A DNA stretch of 64,000 nt from Nitrospira sp. CG24E. GTDB lineage: Bacteria > Nitrospirota > Nitrospiria > Nitrospirales > Nitrospiraceae. The notes below the pieces were generated by a model. It worked only from the letters and a program-made list of their open reading frames with translations, ran no database searches and was not told the origin of the DNA. The first letter of the stretch is position 1. Each line of letters begins with the position of its first letter. The translations under genes and the position numbers were made by a program. Where the stretch lies: positions 120,789 to 184,788 of the forward strand of contig NEWP02000014.1 of assembly GCA_002869895.2 (NCBI GenBank). Direction: 5' to 3'. Below, piece after piece: positions 26,668 through 36,177 of the stretch.

Positions 26668-27225
26668 ATGGCTGATGAGGCACGGAGTGGACCTTTCCGT
26701 TCAGGCTTCCTGCCCGCCATGTGTGCGCTGGTTCTGCTCTGTCTGTTGATCGGCGCCTCCCCCACGCCGACTAGACCGGACTACGACGGCGCCTACCCCC
26801 GGTATTCTAACGAGGAAATCCGTCGTGCCATCAAGTGGTATGCCAAGAAGTACCGTCTTGACCCTGCCCTGCTACGGGCGGTCATCAAGACCGAATCAGA
26901 CTTTCACCAACATGCTGTGTCCCGCAAGGGCGCAATTGGTTTGATGCAACTGACGCCGGCTGCCGCAGAGACGTTACGTGTCGGCGACGCGTACGATTCC
27001 ATTCAGAATATCCGCGGAGGCGCTAAGCAGCTGCGGCATCTGTTGAATCTCTACCAAGGTGATCTTCCTTTGGCTTTAGCGGCCTACAATGCAGGGGTCC
27101 ATCGGGTCAAAAATCGTAAAGTTCCGCGCATTCGCGAAACCCGCGCCTATGTGAAGAAAGTGTTGCGGAACTATGAAGCGTTCCGTTCTCACCAACAGCA
27201 AGCTCCCACTAAAGAGAAGAAGTGA
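26668..27225 (+). CDS. Lytic transglycosylase (SLT domain)
   Basis: 185 residues (an ATG at 26653 would add five). An N-terminal hydrophobic segment (FLPAMCALVLLCLLIGA) acts as signal peptide or anchor. The SLT domain begins YAKKYRLDPALLRAVIKTESDFHQHAVSRKGAIGLMQLTP; the Glu in KTESDF is the catalytic acid, and GLMQLTP and ALAAYNAGVHRV complete the family pattern. It cleaves peptidoglycan between MurNAc and GlcNAc. In this position it may open the wall for polysaccharide or secretion assembly (inference). Confidence 0.92.
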   Translation: MADEARSGPFRSGFLPAMCALVLLCLLIGASPTPTRPDYDGAYPRYSNEEIRRAIKWYAKKYRLDPALLRAVIKTESDFHQHAVSRKGAIGLMQLTPAAAETLRVGDAYDSIQNIRGGAKQLRHLLNLYQGDLPLALAAYNAGVHRVKNRKVPRIRETRAYVKKVLRNYEAFRSHQQQAPTKEKK

Positions 27226-27379
27226 GCGCAAGACGGGCGCTGGTTGCCTCAGACCCCTCCCACCGGTTCTTCTACTTCGCCAGACTCTTGGGATTCAAAT
27301 ATCGACTCATCGCAAGGCCCCTTGACCTAACCGGACCTGCTCTGCGACAAAAGAAATTCTTTGGTCATGGAGAAATGCG

Positions 27380-28540
27380 ATGACGACACGAAATATCAAC
27401 CAGCGAATGGCGACATTGGCCCATTCGGAGATCCGAGCGATGACCCAAGCCTGTGTCCAGGCGAAGGGGCTCAATATGGCGCAGGGGGTCTGCGACACTC
27501 CGGTGCCGCCGGTGGTGATTCAGGCCGCGGAACAGGCGATGGAGCGAGGGAAGAATGTCTACTCGCGGTTCGATGGATTGCCCGAACTGCGGCAGGCGAT
27601 CGCCAAGAAGCTTGCACAGTACAACGGCATCGCGGCGGATCCTGAGACTGACATCACCGTCAGCGCGGGCGCCACCGGGGCCTTTCATTGCGCCTGTTTG
27701 GCGTTGCTCAGTCCAGGCGATGAGGTCATTCTCTTCGAGCCCTACTACCAGTATCATATCAGCGCGCTGCTGGCGGTTGAGGCGGTTCCGGTGACGGTGA
27801 AGATGCTGGCTCCTGATTGGACGTTTTCCGTCGCCGATGTCGAGCGCGCAATCACGCCCCGAACCAAAGCGATTATCGTGAATTCGCCCGGCAACCCATC
27901 AGGAAAAGTATTCAGCCGGCAAGAATTGGAGAGTATGGCAGCGATCGCACAACTGCACGATCTGTTCGCGTTCACCGACGAAATCTACGAATACTTTCTG
28001 TATGACGGTCGAACACATACGAGTCTGGCAAGCGTGCCTGGCATGGCCGAGCGGACGATTACCATCGGCGGATATTCCAAGACATTTAGCATCACCGGCT
28101 GGCGGATCGGGTACACGGTTGCCGCAGAGCAATGGGCGCAGGCGATTGGAGCGATGAACGACCTGCTCTATGTCTGCGCCCCGACGCCGCTGCAGGCGGG
28201 CGTCGCGGTGGGCATCCAGGAGCTTCCAGACTTGTTTTACAGAGATCTGGCGCGCGACTATCAAGGGAAACGGGACCGGTTCTGCCGGGCCTTGGCTCGG
28301 GCAGGGCTGAACCCATCGATTCCGCAGGGGGCATACTATGTATTGGCCGATACGTCCCGCCTTCCCGGCACGACCGGAAAAGAGCGGGCCATGTTTCTCC
28401 TTGAGACGATCGGCCTGGCCGGTGTGCCGGGTGAAGCGTTCTTTTCCGGACATGAAGGCCGCCGGTTCATTCGATTCAGCTACGCGAAAATCGATGCCGA
28501 TATAGACGACGCTTGCCGGAGGATTGCGAGACTCGGTTAG
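27380..28540 (+). CDS. Pyridoxal-phosphate aminotransferase, class I/II
   Basis: 386 residues, fold type I. Typical aspartate/kynurenine-aminotransferase marks are GVCDTPVPPVVIQAAEQA, VSAGATGAFHCACLAL, NSPGNPSGKVF, DEIYEYFLYDG, and the PLP lysine in GGYSKTFSITGWRIGY. The length is normal. GGAG lies 8 bases before the ATG. The amino donor is unknown; methionine or aromatic aminotransferases and kynurenine transaminase share these motifs. Monocistronic by spacing. Confidence 0.92.
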   Translation: MTTRNINQRMATLAHSEIRAMTQACVQAKGLNMAQGVCDTPVPPVVIQAAEQAMERGKNVYSRFDGLPELRQAIAKKLAQYNGIAADPETDITVSAGATGAFHCACLALLSPGDEVILFEPYYQYHISALLAVEAVPVTVKMLAPDWTFSVADVERAITPRTKAIIVNSPGNPSGKVFSRQELESMAAIAQLHDLFAFTDEIYEYFLYDGRTHTSLASVPGMAERTITIGGYSKTFSITGWRIGYTVAAEQWAQAIGAMNDLLYVCAPTPLQAGVAVGIQELPDLFYRDLARDYQGKRDRFCRALARAGLNPSIPQGAYYVLADTSRLPGTTGKERAMFLLETIGLAGVPGEAFFSGHEGRRFIRFSYAKIDADIDDACRRIARLG

Positions 28541-28679
28541 CTGATTGTCCATCATGGCTGTTCAGTATCGTACTGGCATGAGCCGCAGGCCTTTTTAGGT
28601 GCGCCAATTTCGTTCGATCACTTGTCTGCTCGCTCACCAAATGGTAAGTAGAACGCATGATATGAGCTGAAAGGCCGAC

Positions 28680-29174
28680 ATGCTCCTACGATACATCCGA
28701 GCCTCTCTCCTGCTTGCCTGCGTATTGATCGCCCCGGCTTGCGATAAGTCGGAGGTTCAGCGGTCTGTTTCCAGAGACTCCCTTCCTCAATCGCTTGCGT
28801 CTCAGACCGGTGACCGACGGGTCTTGGCCGGTGAATGGGAATATGTCGATGAAGTTGGCGCTGTCGATCATCTGAAACTCGACGGAGAGGGTAATGGTCG
28901 CTATGACTGGAAAGAAGGGAGATTCGAGACCAGTATGCTTATCGGCCATACCTGGCAGGGCATATGGATACAGAAAGAGAATGATCGGGACGGAGGATTT
29001 ACGGTCGAGTTCTCGCCGGACTTTTCAGAAGGAGAGGGCCGCTGGTGGTATAGCCGCATCGGAACCGATTATGCGCCGACGCAAAAGGGCGGAACGTTTC
29101 ATCTTCGCAAAAAAACCGCTCGTGCGAATAACAGCCGCACTCCGCGGAACCGTGAGAAGTTTCTCACGCCATAA
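28680..29174 (+). CDS. Hypothetical lipoprotein
   Basis: 164 residues. The N-terminus RASLLLACVLIAPAC looks like a lipoprotein signal, with Cys21 as the acylated residue, although the Pro before AC is not ideal. The mature part contains GEWEYVDEVGAVDHLKLDGEGNGRYDWKEGRFE and GHTWQGIWIQKENDRDGGF, an all-beta pattern reminiscent of small secreted beta-barrels of unknown function. No domain recognised. A PilZ gene follows 23 bp downstream, probably cotranscribed. Confidence 0.7.
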   Translation: MLLRYIRASLLLACVLIAPACDKSEVQRSVSRDSLPQSLASQTGDRRVLAGEWEYVDEVGAVDHLKLDGEGNGRYDWKEGRFETSMLIGHTWQGIWIQKENDRDGGFTVEFSPDFSEGEGRWWYSRIGTDYAPTQKGGTFHLRKKTARANNSRTPRNREKFLTP

Positions 29175-29197
29175 GCTGGCCATCCGCAGGGAGCCTC

Positions 29198-29512
29198 ATG
29201 CAAGGACGTAAGCATGCCCGTTTCGCAGTCCAACTTCCCGTGTCCTTCAGGGGAGACCAGCTTTCCGACGAGGGCACGATCTTGAATCTGTCCGAAGAAG
29301 GTTGCGCCGTCACTTCGGAGACCGTCGCCAGCGTTGCGGCCTATGTACAACTGGCCATGCAACTCCGAGCCAAAGAGGAGCCGGTCCAGGTCGAACTGGC
29401 CGCGGTTCGATGGTCATCTGCGACGAGGTTCGGAGTCGAGTTTATCAAGATTCGCCCTGAAGAAGAGGCGCGGCTCAAGAAGTTTGTCAAGGTACTGGAA
29501 ACTACGACCTGA
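29198..29512 (+). CDS. PilZ domain protein (c-di-GMP receptor)
   Basis: 104 residues, a stand-alone PilZ domain. Both c-di-GMP-binding motifs are visible: the RxxxR type RKHAR at residues 4-8 and the [D/N]xSxxG type NLSEEG near residue 31. GGGAG precedes the ATG by a few bases. It lies next to the convergent GspE/PilB-type ATPase gene and downstream of the exopolysaccharide locus, both known targets of c-di-GMP control; the link is inferred from position only. Confidence 0.9.
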   Translation: MQGRKHARFAVQLPVSFRGDQLSDEGTILNLSEEGCAVTSETVASVAAYVQLAMQLRAKEEPVQVELAAVRWSSATRFGVEFIKIRPEEEARLKKFVKVLETTT

Positions 29513-29541
29513 GGGCAGGCGCTGCAACGACATTCGAGCTG

Positions 29542-31293
29542 CTATCTCATGGCAACGGTACGCACTTGTTCATAGGTGGTCAGGCCGGCGAGCACCTTCA
29601 GAATTCCATCCTGCACGAGTGCGATCATTCCTTCCTTCGCAGCTAGATTCTGCATCTCCATCGTTTTAGCGCGGTTTTGAATCAGGTTTCTCAGTTCGTC
29701 CGATCCGCGCAAGAGTTCATGAAGGGCGACACGACCCTTGAGGCCTGTCTGTTTGCAGGCGTCACATCCACGCCCTCGATAGAGTTGAAAATCTTCGCGA
29801 TAGCTCAATCCGAGGCTTTCCCACGCTTGTTCGCCGTACCCATGGACCAGGGTATCGTACTCCTGCGCCGAGGGGTGGTAGGCCTCTTTACAACTGACGC
29901 AGATCCGCTTGCAAAGACGTTTAGCGAGCACTCCTTGCATGGCATCGGCAAAGTTAAAAGAATCGCACCCCAGGTCGAGGAGACGAACCACCGTCTCGAT
30001 CGCTCCATTCGTATGTAAAGTGCTCAAGACTAGATGGCCGGTCAGCGAGGCCTCGATGGCTACATCGGCAGTTTCCCTGTCCCGCATTTCACCGATCATG
30101 ATCACGTCTGGGTCGGCCCGTAAGAATGCTCGCATGGCGGAGGCAAAGGTAAATCCTATTTTAGGATGGACCTGCACCTGTCGAAGGCCCTCCTGGGTGA
30201 TTTCGATGGGATCTTCTGCTGTCCAGATTTTCCGTTCGTCTGTGTTGAGATGGCGAAGTAGGGCGTGCAGAGTCGTCGTTTTTCCGGATCCGGTAGGACC
30301 GACGCACAAGATGATGCCGTGCGGTTTTTCTGCGATAGCCAGAAGCGTCGCGAGCGTGGCCGGTTCGAACTCCATGGCATCAAGGGGGAGGGGCTCTCTT
30401 GCCGAGAGCAATCGCATGACGATGTCTTCATTGTTGCCGGCGGTCGGCACTGTCGCCACGCGCAGGTCGATTTCTCTATCCTGGCTCATCTTGAACCGGA
30501 TCTTCCCGTCCTGCGGTTTCCGTCGTTCGGAAATATCCAGACCGGACATGATCTTGATACGGGACACTAAGGCTCGGCGGTACGTTGCGGGAATCCGCAT
30601 ATAGGTGGAACAGGTGCCATCCACGCGAAAACGAATGGCTGTTTCCTTGCGGTCCGAGTACGGTTCGATATGGATGTCCGAAGCGTCATGTTTGAATGCT
30701 TCAGCAATAATCTGATTCGCCAGCCGTACGATCGCAGAATCATTCTCGTCAATGTCGTCAGAGCTGCTATCGAGAGATTGCTCCTGGTACGCGTCGTGGA
30801 CCAGCTCGCCCAGTGTGTCCTCAATGGACCCGCTGTCTGTGTCTCCGATCGTGTCGTTGAGGAATCGTTCAATGTCACACCGCAAGCCTATGGCATACCG
30901 GATCGTCAGGCCTGGGAAGGAACGCCGGATGTCGTGACCTTTTTCGAGATCGTGGGGGTTGTCGATCAGGACGTCCAGAATATCACCCTGCTGTTTCAGC
31001 GGGACCCAATGGTGATTGCGAAGATAATCCTTGCTGAGATTCTTGAGGAGCTGGGGATTGGCCAGAGTCCGCCCATCGTGTGGAATGTAGGGGCAGTCGA
31101 AGAATGCGCTCAGTATTCTGCCGAGCGCCGCTTTCGGAATTCGGTATTTCCTGATCAACAGAGATTCCAAGTCGGCCGATCCCTGCAGAGACTCCTGAAG
31201 AGCTGTTGCGAGATCTGCCTGGCTAATGAGGCTCTCGTGGATCAAGCCATCGTAGGCGCATGCGTCGAGGGTTCTGTGGGACGACTTCTGCAT
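29542..31293 (-). CDS. GspE/PilB-type secretion ATPase
   Basis: 583 residues from the ATG at 31293 (a GTG at 31314 is also open). The N-terminal MshEN-like domain (about 1-150) includes LIRKYRIPKAALGRILSAFFDCPYIP and could bind nucleotide or c-di-GMP. The ATPase core has Walker A GPTGSGKTTT near residue 330, the Asp box, Walker B DVIMIGEMRD near 396 and the His box STLHTNGA. A tetra-Cys zinc site follows (CKRICVSC and CDAC). It powers type II secretion or type IV pilus assembly. No pilus or Gsp partner lies adjacent; the secretin is 19 kb away. Confidence 0.92.
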   Translation of the reverse strand: MQKSSHRTLDACAYDGLIHESLISQADLATALQESLQGSADLESLLIRKYRIPKAALGRILSAFFDCPYIPHDGRTLANPQLLKNLSKDYLRNHHWVPLKQQGDILDVLIDNPHDLEKGHDIRRSFPGLTIRYAIGLRCDIERFLNDTIGDTDSGSIEDTLGELVHDAYQEQSLDSSSDDIDENDSAIVRLANQIIAEAFKHDASDIHIEPYSDRKETAIRFRVDGTCSTYMRIPATYRRALVSRIKIMSGLDISERRKPQDGKIRFKMSQDREIDLRVATVPTAGNNEDIVMRLLSAREPLPLDAMEFEPATLATLLAIAEKPHGIILCVGPTGSGKTTTLHALLRHLNTDERKIWTAEDPIEITQEGLRQVQVHPKIGFTFASAMRAFLRADPDVIMIGEMRDRETADVAIEASLTGHLVLSTLHTNGAIETVVRLLDLGCDSFNFADAMQGVLAKRLCKRICVSCKEAYHPSAQEYDTLVHGYGEQAWESLGLSYREDFQLYRGRGCDACKQTGLKGRVALHELLRGSDELRNLIQNRAKTMEMQNLAAKEGMIALVQDGILKVLAGLTTYEQVRTVAMR

Positions 31294-31709
31294 TGTTTCT
31301 CGCGCGCAGGTCACGGAAGGTGGAGGACTTCAGTTCCAGAGCGGTATCGGTTTTTCGGTCCATCACAGATTATAAAAGCATTTTCATAGTGCACAACCAA
31401 TATCGAAAACGGGATCAATGGCTAGGGGGCTCACCGGAATCGGGAATCTGCAACAAGCCTGGGAGGTGGTGAGGTTCTAGAATGGAACTGGAAACAAAAA
31501 AACTGAAGTTCTCATGAGAGTATATTCCACGGGTATTGAGAGCCCGGCATAGAGAAAAGGTGCGTTCCGGTGTGTAGGAGTTGGCGGGTGAAGAGTAGTT
31601 GTTCAGCCTATTGCTGAAATGGAAGCGTCCTTGCTAGGTGTGGTCATAAACCATGACAGTTTGGCGGATGGATGGAAGTCATTTGGCAATGACTCGCCAA
31701 GGGCAAAGG
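31294..31709. other. Intergenic region between the GspE gene and the inositol-phosphatase gene
   Basis: 416 bp without a supported gene. It holds the putative promoter of the GspE-type gene at 31369-31396 and little else recognisable. Confidence 0.6.
31369..31396 (-). promoter_or_regulatory. Putative sigma-70 promoter of the GspE-type gene
   Basis: On the minus strand TTGTGC (31396-31391) and TATAAT (31374-31369) are separated by 16 bp, about 75 bp before the ATG at 31293. Confidence 0.45.
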
Positions 31710-32525
31710 TTATGGAACGGTTTGTTTTGATTGTGAATGGGCGCGGGCCTGTTCGGCATGGGTTCGAAGCTTGGCGCGCAGGTTCTTGTCGGCTGTGGCT
31801 GCGACAGCGATGACGCCGAGAAATTTCGGCGTCGGCTGGTTGAAGATGAAGGGTTTTCCGTCCGCATCGCAGACGGAACCGCCGCTTTCTTCGACAAGGA
31901 GGACTCCAGCCGCGAGATCCCACTCGTTTTCCGGCTCGATGGTGAAAGCGGCTTGGATGCGCCCGGCGGCGACCAGGGCCAGTGCATTGGCGATGGAGTA
32001 CATAGGGCGGCATCGAGTAGTCTCGGCGAGCGTCAACCAGCGGTTGCGCCGGAATTCCCAGGCATTGACCATGATGACGGGACTGAAGTCATGCGCGGGC
32101 GATAGGATAACGCGTGCGCCGTTCAAGAACAGTCCGCCGCCGCGCACCGCAGTGAAGAGTTCGTCGGTCGAGGGGTTGAGGATCGCAGCGACGACCGGCA
32201 TGCCTCGTTCGACCAGCGCGGCAGAAATGCAGAATTCCGGCATCCGATTCACCAGGGCCTTTGTGCCGTCGATGGGGTCCACAATCCAAACACGCGCCTG
32301 ATTGAGTCGAGCCGGATTGTCGGGGGACTCTTCCGAGAGCCATCCATCCAGTGGAAACTCCCGGCGCTGCATCTCATGCAGAAGACGGTTGACCTCGTAG
32401 TCCACGGTGGTGACGGGCGAACGGTCCGGTTTCGTCTGTACGTCGAACCCATCCCTGACCAATTCATCAACCTTCACGCCGGCCTTCCGGACCGCTTCGA
32501 CTAACAGAGTCAATTCTTTTTCCAT
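31710..32525 (-). CDS. Inositol monophosphatase family protein (CysQ/SuhB-like)
   Basis: 271 residues. Metal-dependent phosphatase motifs are all present: the Glu pair in LSEES, VDPIDGTKALVNRMPEF (DPIDGT), and the C-terminal WDLAAGVLLVEESGG. Substrates in this family include inositol-1-phosphate, fructose-1,6-bisphosphate and 3'-phosphoadenosine 5'-phosphate; sequence does not decide. The start at 32525 overlaps the 3' end of the upstream frameshifted gene by 16 bp, implying translational coupling in an intact ancestor. Confidence 0.9.
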   Translation of the reverse strand: MEKELTLLVEAVRKAGVKVDELVRDGFDVQTKPDRSPVTTVDYEVNRLLHEMQRREFPLDGWLSEESPDNPARLNQARVWIVDPIDGTKALVNRMPEFCISAALVERGMPVVAAILNPSTDELFTAVRGGGLFLNGARVILSPAHDFSPVIMVNAWEFRRNRWLTLAETTRCRPMYSIANALALVAAGRIQAAFTIEPENEWDLAAGVLLVEESGGSVCDADGKPFIFNQPTPKFLGVIAVAATADKNLRAKLRTHAEQARAHSQSKQTVP

Positions 32526-33099
32526 GTCGCCGGCCTCGCAGAGTCTTGCTTGTTTTCTTCAAACGGCCTGAAGAACATCGGCAACTGAAACAGAGAATCC
32601 GGCAAAGAGCGTATCTTGACGTGCTGATATTCCATGCTCCAACTGCTGTTCTTCCTCACCAGTTTCATCGGAAAATGTATATCGGTAGCCCACCATTGGT
32701 AATAGACGTCCGTCCGTTCACCCTGCTTCGTGGTCACCTCATATAAGATCATCGGGTGACCTTCTCGTGTTTCTTGTCCGATTTCTTCCCGCGCCACCTC
32801 TCCCTCCAGCTGTTCGGTCACCATCGGATCCTGCTCCCCGCTGTAGGGAATGGTCTGGAAATGTCTGCTCCGGGACAGCAGAAGCCATACGACTTGCTGA
32901 TCCTTCCGCACGATGCTGCAGGTGACAGGCCCCCGAGCGTGATGTTCGACCGCCACATGTCGTCCCGATAGAAGAGGGCATCTTTGCCGGTGCGGCCGTC
33001 GATGGTTGTGATGCGGTCAGTGGTGAACTCCAGGGCCCAAGTCGGCAGGGTAGATCCTACGCCCAGTACCAGGATCAAGATCGCGAGGAGTGGTGCCAT
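32510..33099 (-). pseudogene. Secreted protein gene with a frameshift (LolA/DUF4412-like)
   Basis: Two adjoining minus-strand frames make one protein. The first (33099 to about 32950) encodes a signal peptide (MAPLLAILILVLGVGSTLPTWA) and FTTDRITTIDGRTGKDALFYRDDMWR. The second continues from about 32950 as VEHHARGPVTCSIVRKDQQVVWLLL to a stop at 32510. The whole, about 196 residues, would look like a periplasmic LolA-like/DUF4412 protein. One base is missing or extra around 32950. This may be a true mutation or a sequencing error. The second frame still overlaps the downstream gene, as an intact operon would. Confidence 0.7.
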
Positions 33100-33141
33100 C
33101 GCCGCTCAATGTACCATAGCCAGGGGAGCCGTTTCCCAATA

Positions 33142-34149
33142 TCAGGTAGAGATTGAAAGGACTGCCGCGCCTTGAAAGGATCCGGACTTGAGCGATCGCA
33201 GTGCCCGGTTGGCCTCTCCAAATGGAAAGCGTACCGTATGGGGTTTGATGGGAATTGCCGCTGCCTCACGCAGCAGATCGAGGCCATCCTGCCTCGTATT
33301 GGCCGTGACGCTTCGAATGGTCCTCTCTCCAAATACTTCACGGTCGTAGTCTAACGAAGGAATTGGTGTCATGTGAATACCGGCGAGGGCGAGGGTGCCT
33401 CCTCGCTCCAATGAGCGCAAGGCGGGCGGGACCAATTCCCCGGCTGGCGCAAAGATAATGGATCCGTGGAGCTTATCCGGAGGTCTGTCGGTCGCCCCTC
33501 CGACCCATGCGGCGCCCAGTTCGCGTGCGAGATCTTGATGTTCGGGCTTCAATGAACTGACATAGACCCGGCAGCCCCAATGACGAGCAATCTGGATGGC
33601 AATGTGGGCGGATGCTCCGAACCCGTAGAGACCGAGCCGCTGGCCAGGCCGGATTCCACTCAGACGCAAGGCACGGTAGCCGATGATCCCGGCGCAGAGG
33701 AGGGGGGCCGCTTCTTCATCGCTGAAGACCGGCGGAATCGGATAGGCAAATGCTGCCGGAACGAGTGCATACTCTGCATATCCTCCATCGACCTGATAGC
33801 CGGTAAACCTGGCAAGCTCGCACAGATTCTCGCGCCCACTCGTGCAAAATTCGCAGAGACCACATGTAGCCTGCAGCCAGGCGATCCCGACTCGTTCGCC
33901 GATCGACCGCGCAGTCACACCGGCGCCGACTTGACTCACGATCCCGACGGCTTGGTGGCCTGGGATGAGCGGAAGCGTAGGATTGGCCAACTCACCTTCG
34001 ATGACGTGAAGGTCCGTCCGGCAGACCCCACAGACCGTGACGCGAACCAAAACCTCTCCGGGGCCTGGAGCCGGTATGGGAAACTCTCGAAGCTGCAGCG
34101 GATCAGTCGCCACATCGGCTGCATGATCCAGAACCATCGCCTTCATCAT
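33142..34149 (-). CDS. Zinc-dependent alcohol dehydrogenase
   Basis: 335 residues, medium-chain dehydrogenase/reductase. The catalytic zinc ligand region is [13 protein letters not shown] with GHQAVG, and the structural zinc loop is [15 protein letters not shown]. The Rossmann part has [16 protein letters not shown] instead of the usual GxGGxG. It oxidises an alcohol or reduces an aldehyde with NAD(P). The protein ends [12 protein letters not shown]. Start at one of two neighbouring ATGs (34149, 34146). Confidence 0.9.
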   Translation of the reverse strand: MMKAMVLDHAADVATDPLQLREFPIPAPGPGEVLVRVTVCGVCRTDLHVIEGELANPTLPLIPGHQAVGIVSQVGAGVTARSIGERVGIAWLQATCGLCEFCTSGRENLCELARFTGYQVDGGYAEYALVPAAFAYPIPPVFSDEEAAPLLCAGIIGYRALRLSGIRPGQRLGLYGFGASAHIAIQIARHWGCRVYVSSLKPEHQDLARELGAAWVGGATDRPPDKLHGSIIFAPAGELVPPALRSLERGGTLALAGIHMTPIPSLDYDREVFGERTIRSVTANTRQDGLDLLREAAAIPIKPHTVRFPFGEANRALRSLKSGSFQGAAVLSIST

Positions 34150-34228
34150 CGATTACCCTCAGCAAGATAAGCTGCGGTGAACAGATTGATGATCCAGATG
34201 AGCAGCAGAGTAACAGGATGGGCTCACA

Positions 34229-34320
34229 GGCTGCTCAAAAAGACCGGACTTCTCATCCGCCCACCCCGGCGCGCCAAGACGCGCCGTTCCACGGGCAAGG
34301 CCGCAACTCTGCGGCTGACC
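34229..34320. repeat. MITE-like repeat, degenerate/truncated copy (family R)
   Basis: Begins GGCTGCTCAAAAAGACCGG, shares the interior GGCGCGCCAAGACGCGCC with the copy at 2977-3148, and includes GCCGCAACTCTGCGGC. The right inverted end is missing; it runs into a heptamer array at 34325. Confidence 0.7.
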
Positions 34321-34324
34321 CCTC

Positions 34325-34353
34325 GTTTCACGCTTCACGCCTCACGTTTCACG
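34325..34353. repeat. Heptamer array, degenerate copy
   Basis: GTTTCACGCTTCACGCCTCACGTTTCACGG-type units (7 bp) abut the yceI stop codon on the opposite strand. Confidence 0.7.
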
Positions 34354-34360
34354 GCTCCCG

Positions 34361-34972
34361 CTAGGGCTTGGCTTTGATGCATTCAATATCCAACCGAACC
34401 TGGACCTCGTCGCTGACGACGAGCCCGCCATTATCCAACGTTTTGTTCCAGACCATGCCGAAGTCCTTGCGATTGAGTTTCCCCTCTGCGCTGAAGCCGG
34501 CCCTGATATTGCCCCAAGGGTCCTTCGTCGCTCCATTATAGCGGCCTGCCAGAGTGACTTCCTTCGTCACCCCGTGCAGCGTGAGGTCTCCCACAGCGGT
34601 AAAGCCTTCTGATGTCTTCTTGTAGTGTTTCATCTTGTAGGCGATCGTGGGGTAGAGTTGGACGTCTAAAAATTCGGCATTCCGCAGGTGGGTATCCCGT
34701 TTGAGGTGATTGGTATTCACCGACTCGGCTTTGATCGTCGCCTCGATCGCCGTCACCGTGCCGTCTTCAGCATCCAAGTCGATAAACCCCACATAGTCCA
34801 TGAATCGGCCCGTGGACTTGGAGATGACCATGTGCGTGACGCGAAACTCGATGGTCGAATGGTCAGGGTCCAGGTTCCAGCGAGCCGGCTCTGCGTAAAC
34901 TGCGGTCGGAAGCCCTGCTATGGTCACGAGCCACAAGAATACGAGCCAACTCTGTCCTCTCCTCTTCAGCAT
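34361..34972 (-). CDS. YceI family periplasmic lipid-binding-like protein
   Basis: 203 residues from the ATG at 34972, with AGGAG 7 bases upstream. A signal peptide (SWLVFLWLVTIAGLPTAVYA) precedes WNLDPDHSTIEFRVTHMVISKSTGRF, the conserved YceI start. DLTLHGVTKEVTL and GFSAEGKLNRKDFGMVWN complete the lipocalin-like barrel signature. The family binds polyisoprenoid chains in the periplasm. It follows the TonB-like gene by 55 bp in the same operon. The longer frame to 35248 is an overlap with that gene. Confidence 0.93.
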   Translation of the reverse strand: MLKRRGQSWLVFLWLVTIAGLPTAVYAEPARWNLDPDHSTIEFRVTHMVISKSTGRFMDYVGFIDLDAEDGTVTAIEATIKAESVNTNHLKRDTHLRNAEFLDVQLYPTIAYKMKHYKKTSEGFTAVGDLTLHGVTKEVTLAGRYNGATKDPWGNIRAGFSAEGKLNRKDFGMVWNKTLDNGGLVVSDEVQVRLDIECIKAKP

Positions 34973-35027
34973 ATATCGCTCCTCTTGGTTGAATCGTATC
35001 GCCGTGGGCTTGAACCGGTTGCAGGAG

Positions 35028-36023
35028 CTATTTTTTCGACGGTAGACCCGCTGTACCAGATTTACCGGTTGACCGGTTCCCGACCGACAGTACCTCGCGA
35101 GACTGTCCCCGGCTACCGGTTCGCATCCGGATATGCACGTCCACCACATCCTTCCCCAGCTCATCGGGGAATGGGAGGAAGGGTTGCGCATCGACCACCG
35201 CATAGATTCCTGCTTCGTCGATGTCGTGCGCGCCAGAGCCTTTCTCAATTTCGATCAGCTGCGCGCGGCCGTTGGAAAACAATTTGAAATGGACCTGCAC
35301 GGTCTCGTTCTTTGACCGATGCCGGATTCCACGGACCTGGCGGGCCCAACTCCGGCTGATGAGGTGATTCACCTGCTGCCAGTAGGCCTCTCCTTGCCCC
35401 GGTGAGGTGGCGGGGACGAGGTCCTCCTCGGCGACAGCGCCTGCCGACACCGGTTCCACGTCCGATGGCACTTCTTGCATAATGACTTCGTCGCTTTGCG
35501 ATTCCTCAAGACGAGCCGGCTGGGACTCACTACCCTCATCGACCGGTTCGGAGCGATCCATGGTCACATACACTACCCGCTGCATGAGTCGTTCGAGTTT
35601 GTCCTGGCGGGATTGAGCGAAGGTGACTTGGATTCTCGCGGCCCTAGACGGCACGGTGGTCCGGCTCATCGAAATCGGTTCGAGGGTCACCGTCCCCTTC
35701 AACGCCATAGACGCTTCATCCGGCTCAAGTTTGACCGTTTGGGATTGAAAGGCAATCGATTCACAGATCACGACCACCGGAGAGGTATTCGCCGTGATGC
35801 CTCCAAGGAAAATCGTGAGCGCGACCGGCTTGCCGGTTTGCGGTTCCCCTATCAACCCCTCTTGGCTCAATTCGAACTGCGCCCAGCGTTTTGCAGGGCC
35901 GGCCGAGGAAATCGTCTGGGGCGACGATGCTGCATGAGCTGGTTCGATGAGGACGGGATACACGAGTGCCGCGCAACACGTTCCCGCTAAGAGCATGAGA
36001 CCCCGGCGGTGCAGCGCCTTCAT
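35028..36023 (-). CDS. TonB C-terminal domain-like secreted protein
   Basis: 331 residues from the ATG at 36023 (GGAG 6 bases upstream). The N-terminus is a signal peptide or anchor (LMLLAGTCCAALVYPVLIEPAHA). A middle beta-rich part (about 30-150) and an acidic Glu/Ser/Pro linker (about 155-215) lead to a C-terminal TonB-like domain: YWQQVNHLISRSWARQVRG through VQVHFKLFSNGRAQLIEIEKGSG and AVVDAQPFLPFPDEL. Unlike standard TonB there is no long Pro-rich spacer and no ExbBD genes nearby. Its partner receptor is unknown. Confidence 0.75.
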   Translation of the reverse strand: MKALHRRGLMLLAGTCCAALVYPVLIEPAHAASSPQTISSAGPAKRWAQFELSQEGLIGEPQTGKPVALTIFLGGITANTSPVVVICESIAFQSQTVKLEPDEASMALKGTVTLEPISMSRTTVPSRAARIQVTFAQSRQDKLERLMQRVVYVTMDRSEPVDEGSESQPARLEESQSDEVIMQEVPSDVEPVSAGAVAEEDLVPATSPGQGEAYWQQVNHLISRSWARQVRGIRHRSKNETVQVHFKLFSNGRAQLIEIEKGSGAHDIDEAGIYAVVDAQPFLPFPDELGKDVVDVHIRMRTGSRGQSREVLSVGNRSTGKSGTAGLPSKK

Positions 36024-36088
36024 AGCAAGCTCCGGAAAAACTCTGTGGGTATGCCCAAATTTCACTGGTCTGCGCATCCGAGACAAGC

Positions 36089-36162
36089 CCGGTCTATCTG
36101 GTCTGTTCGGTCTATCTCGTCTATCTTGTCGACCAGACGAACCAGATAGACCAAACAGACCA
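36089..36162. repeat. Decameric inverted repeat, copy C
   Basis: Clear 10-bp phasing: GGTCTATCTG, GTCTGTTCGG, TCTATCTCGT, then the complementary arm ACCAGATAGA, CCAAACAGAC. It lies between two divergent genes, so it is not simply a terminator. Confidence 0.85.
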
Positions 36163-36177
36163 CATGCACAAGACAGC

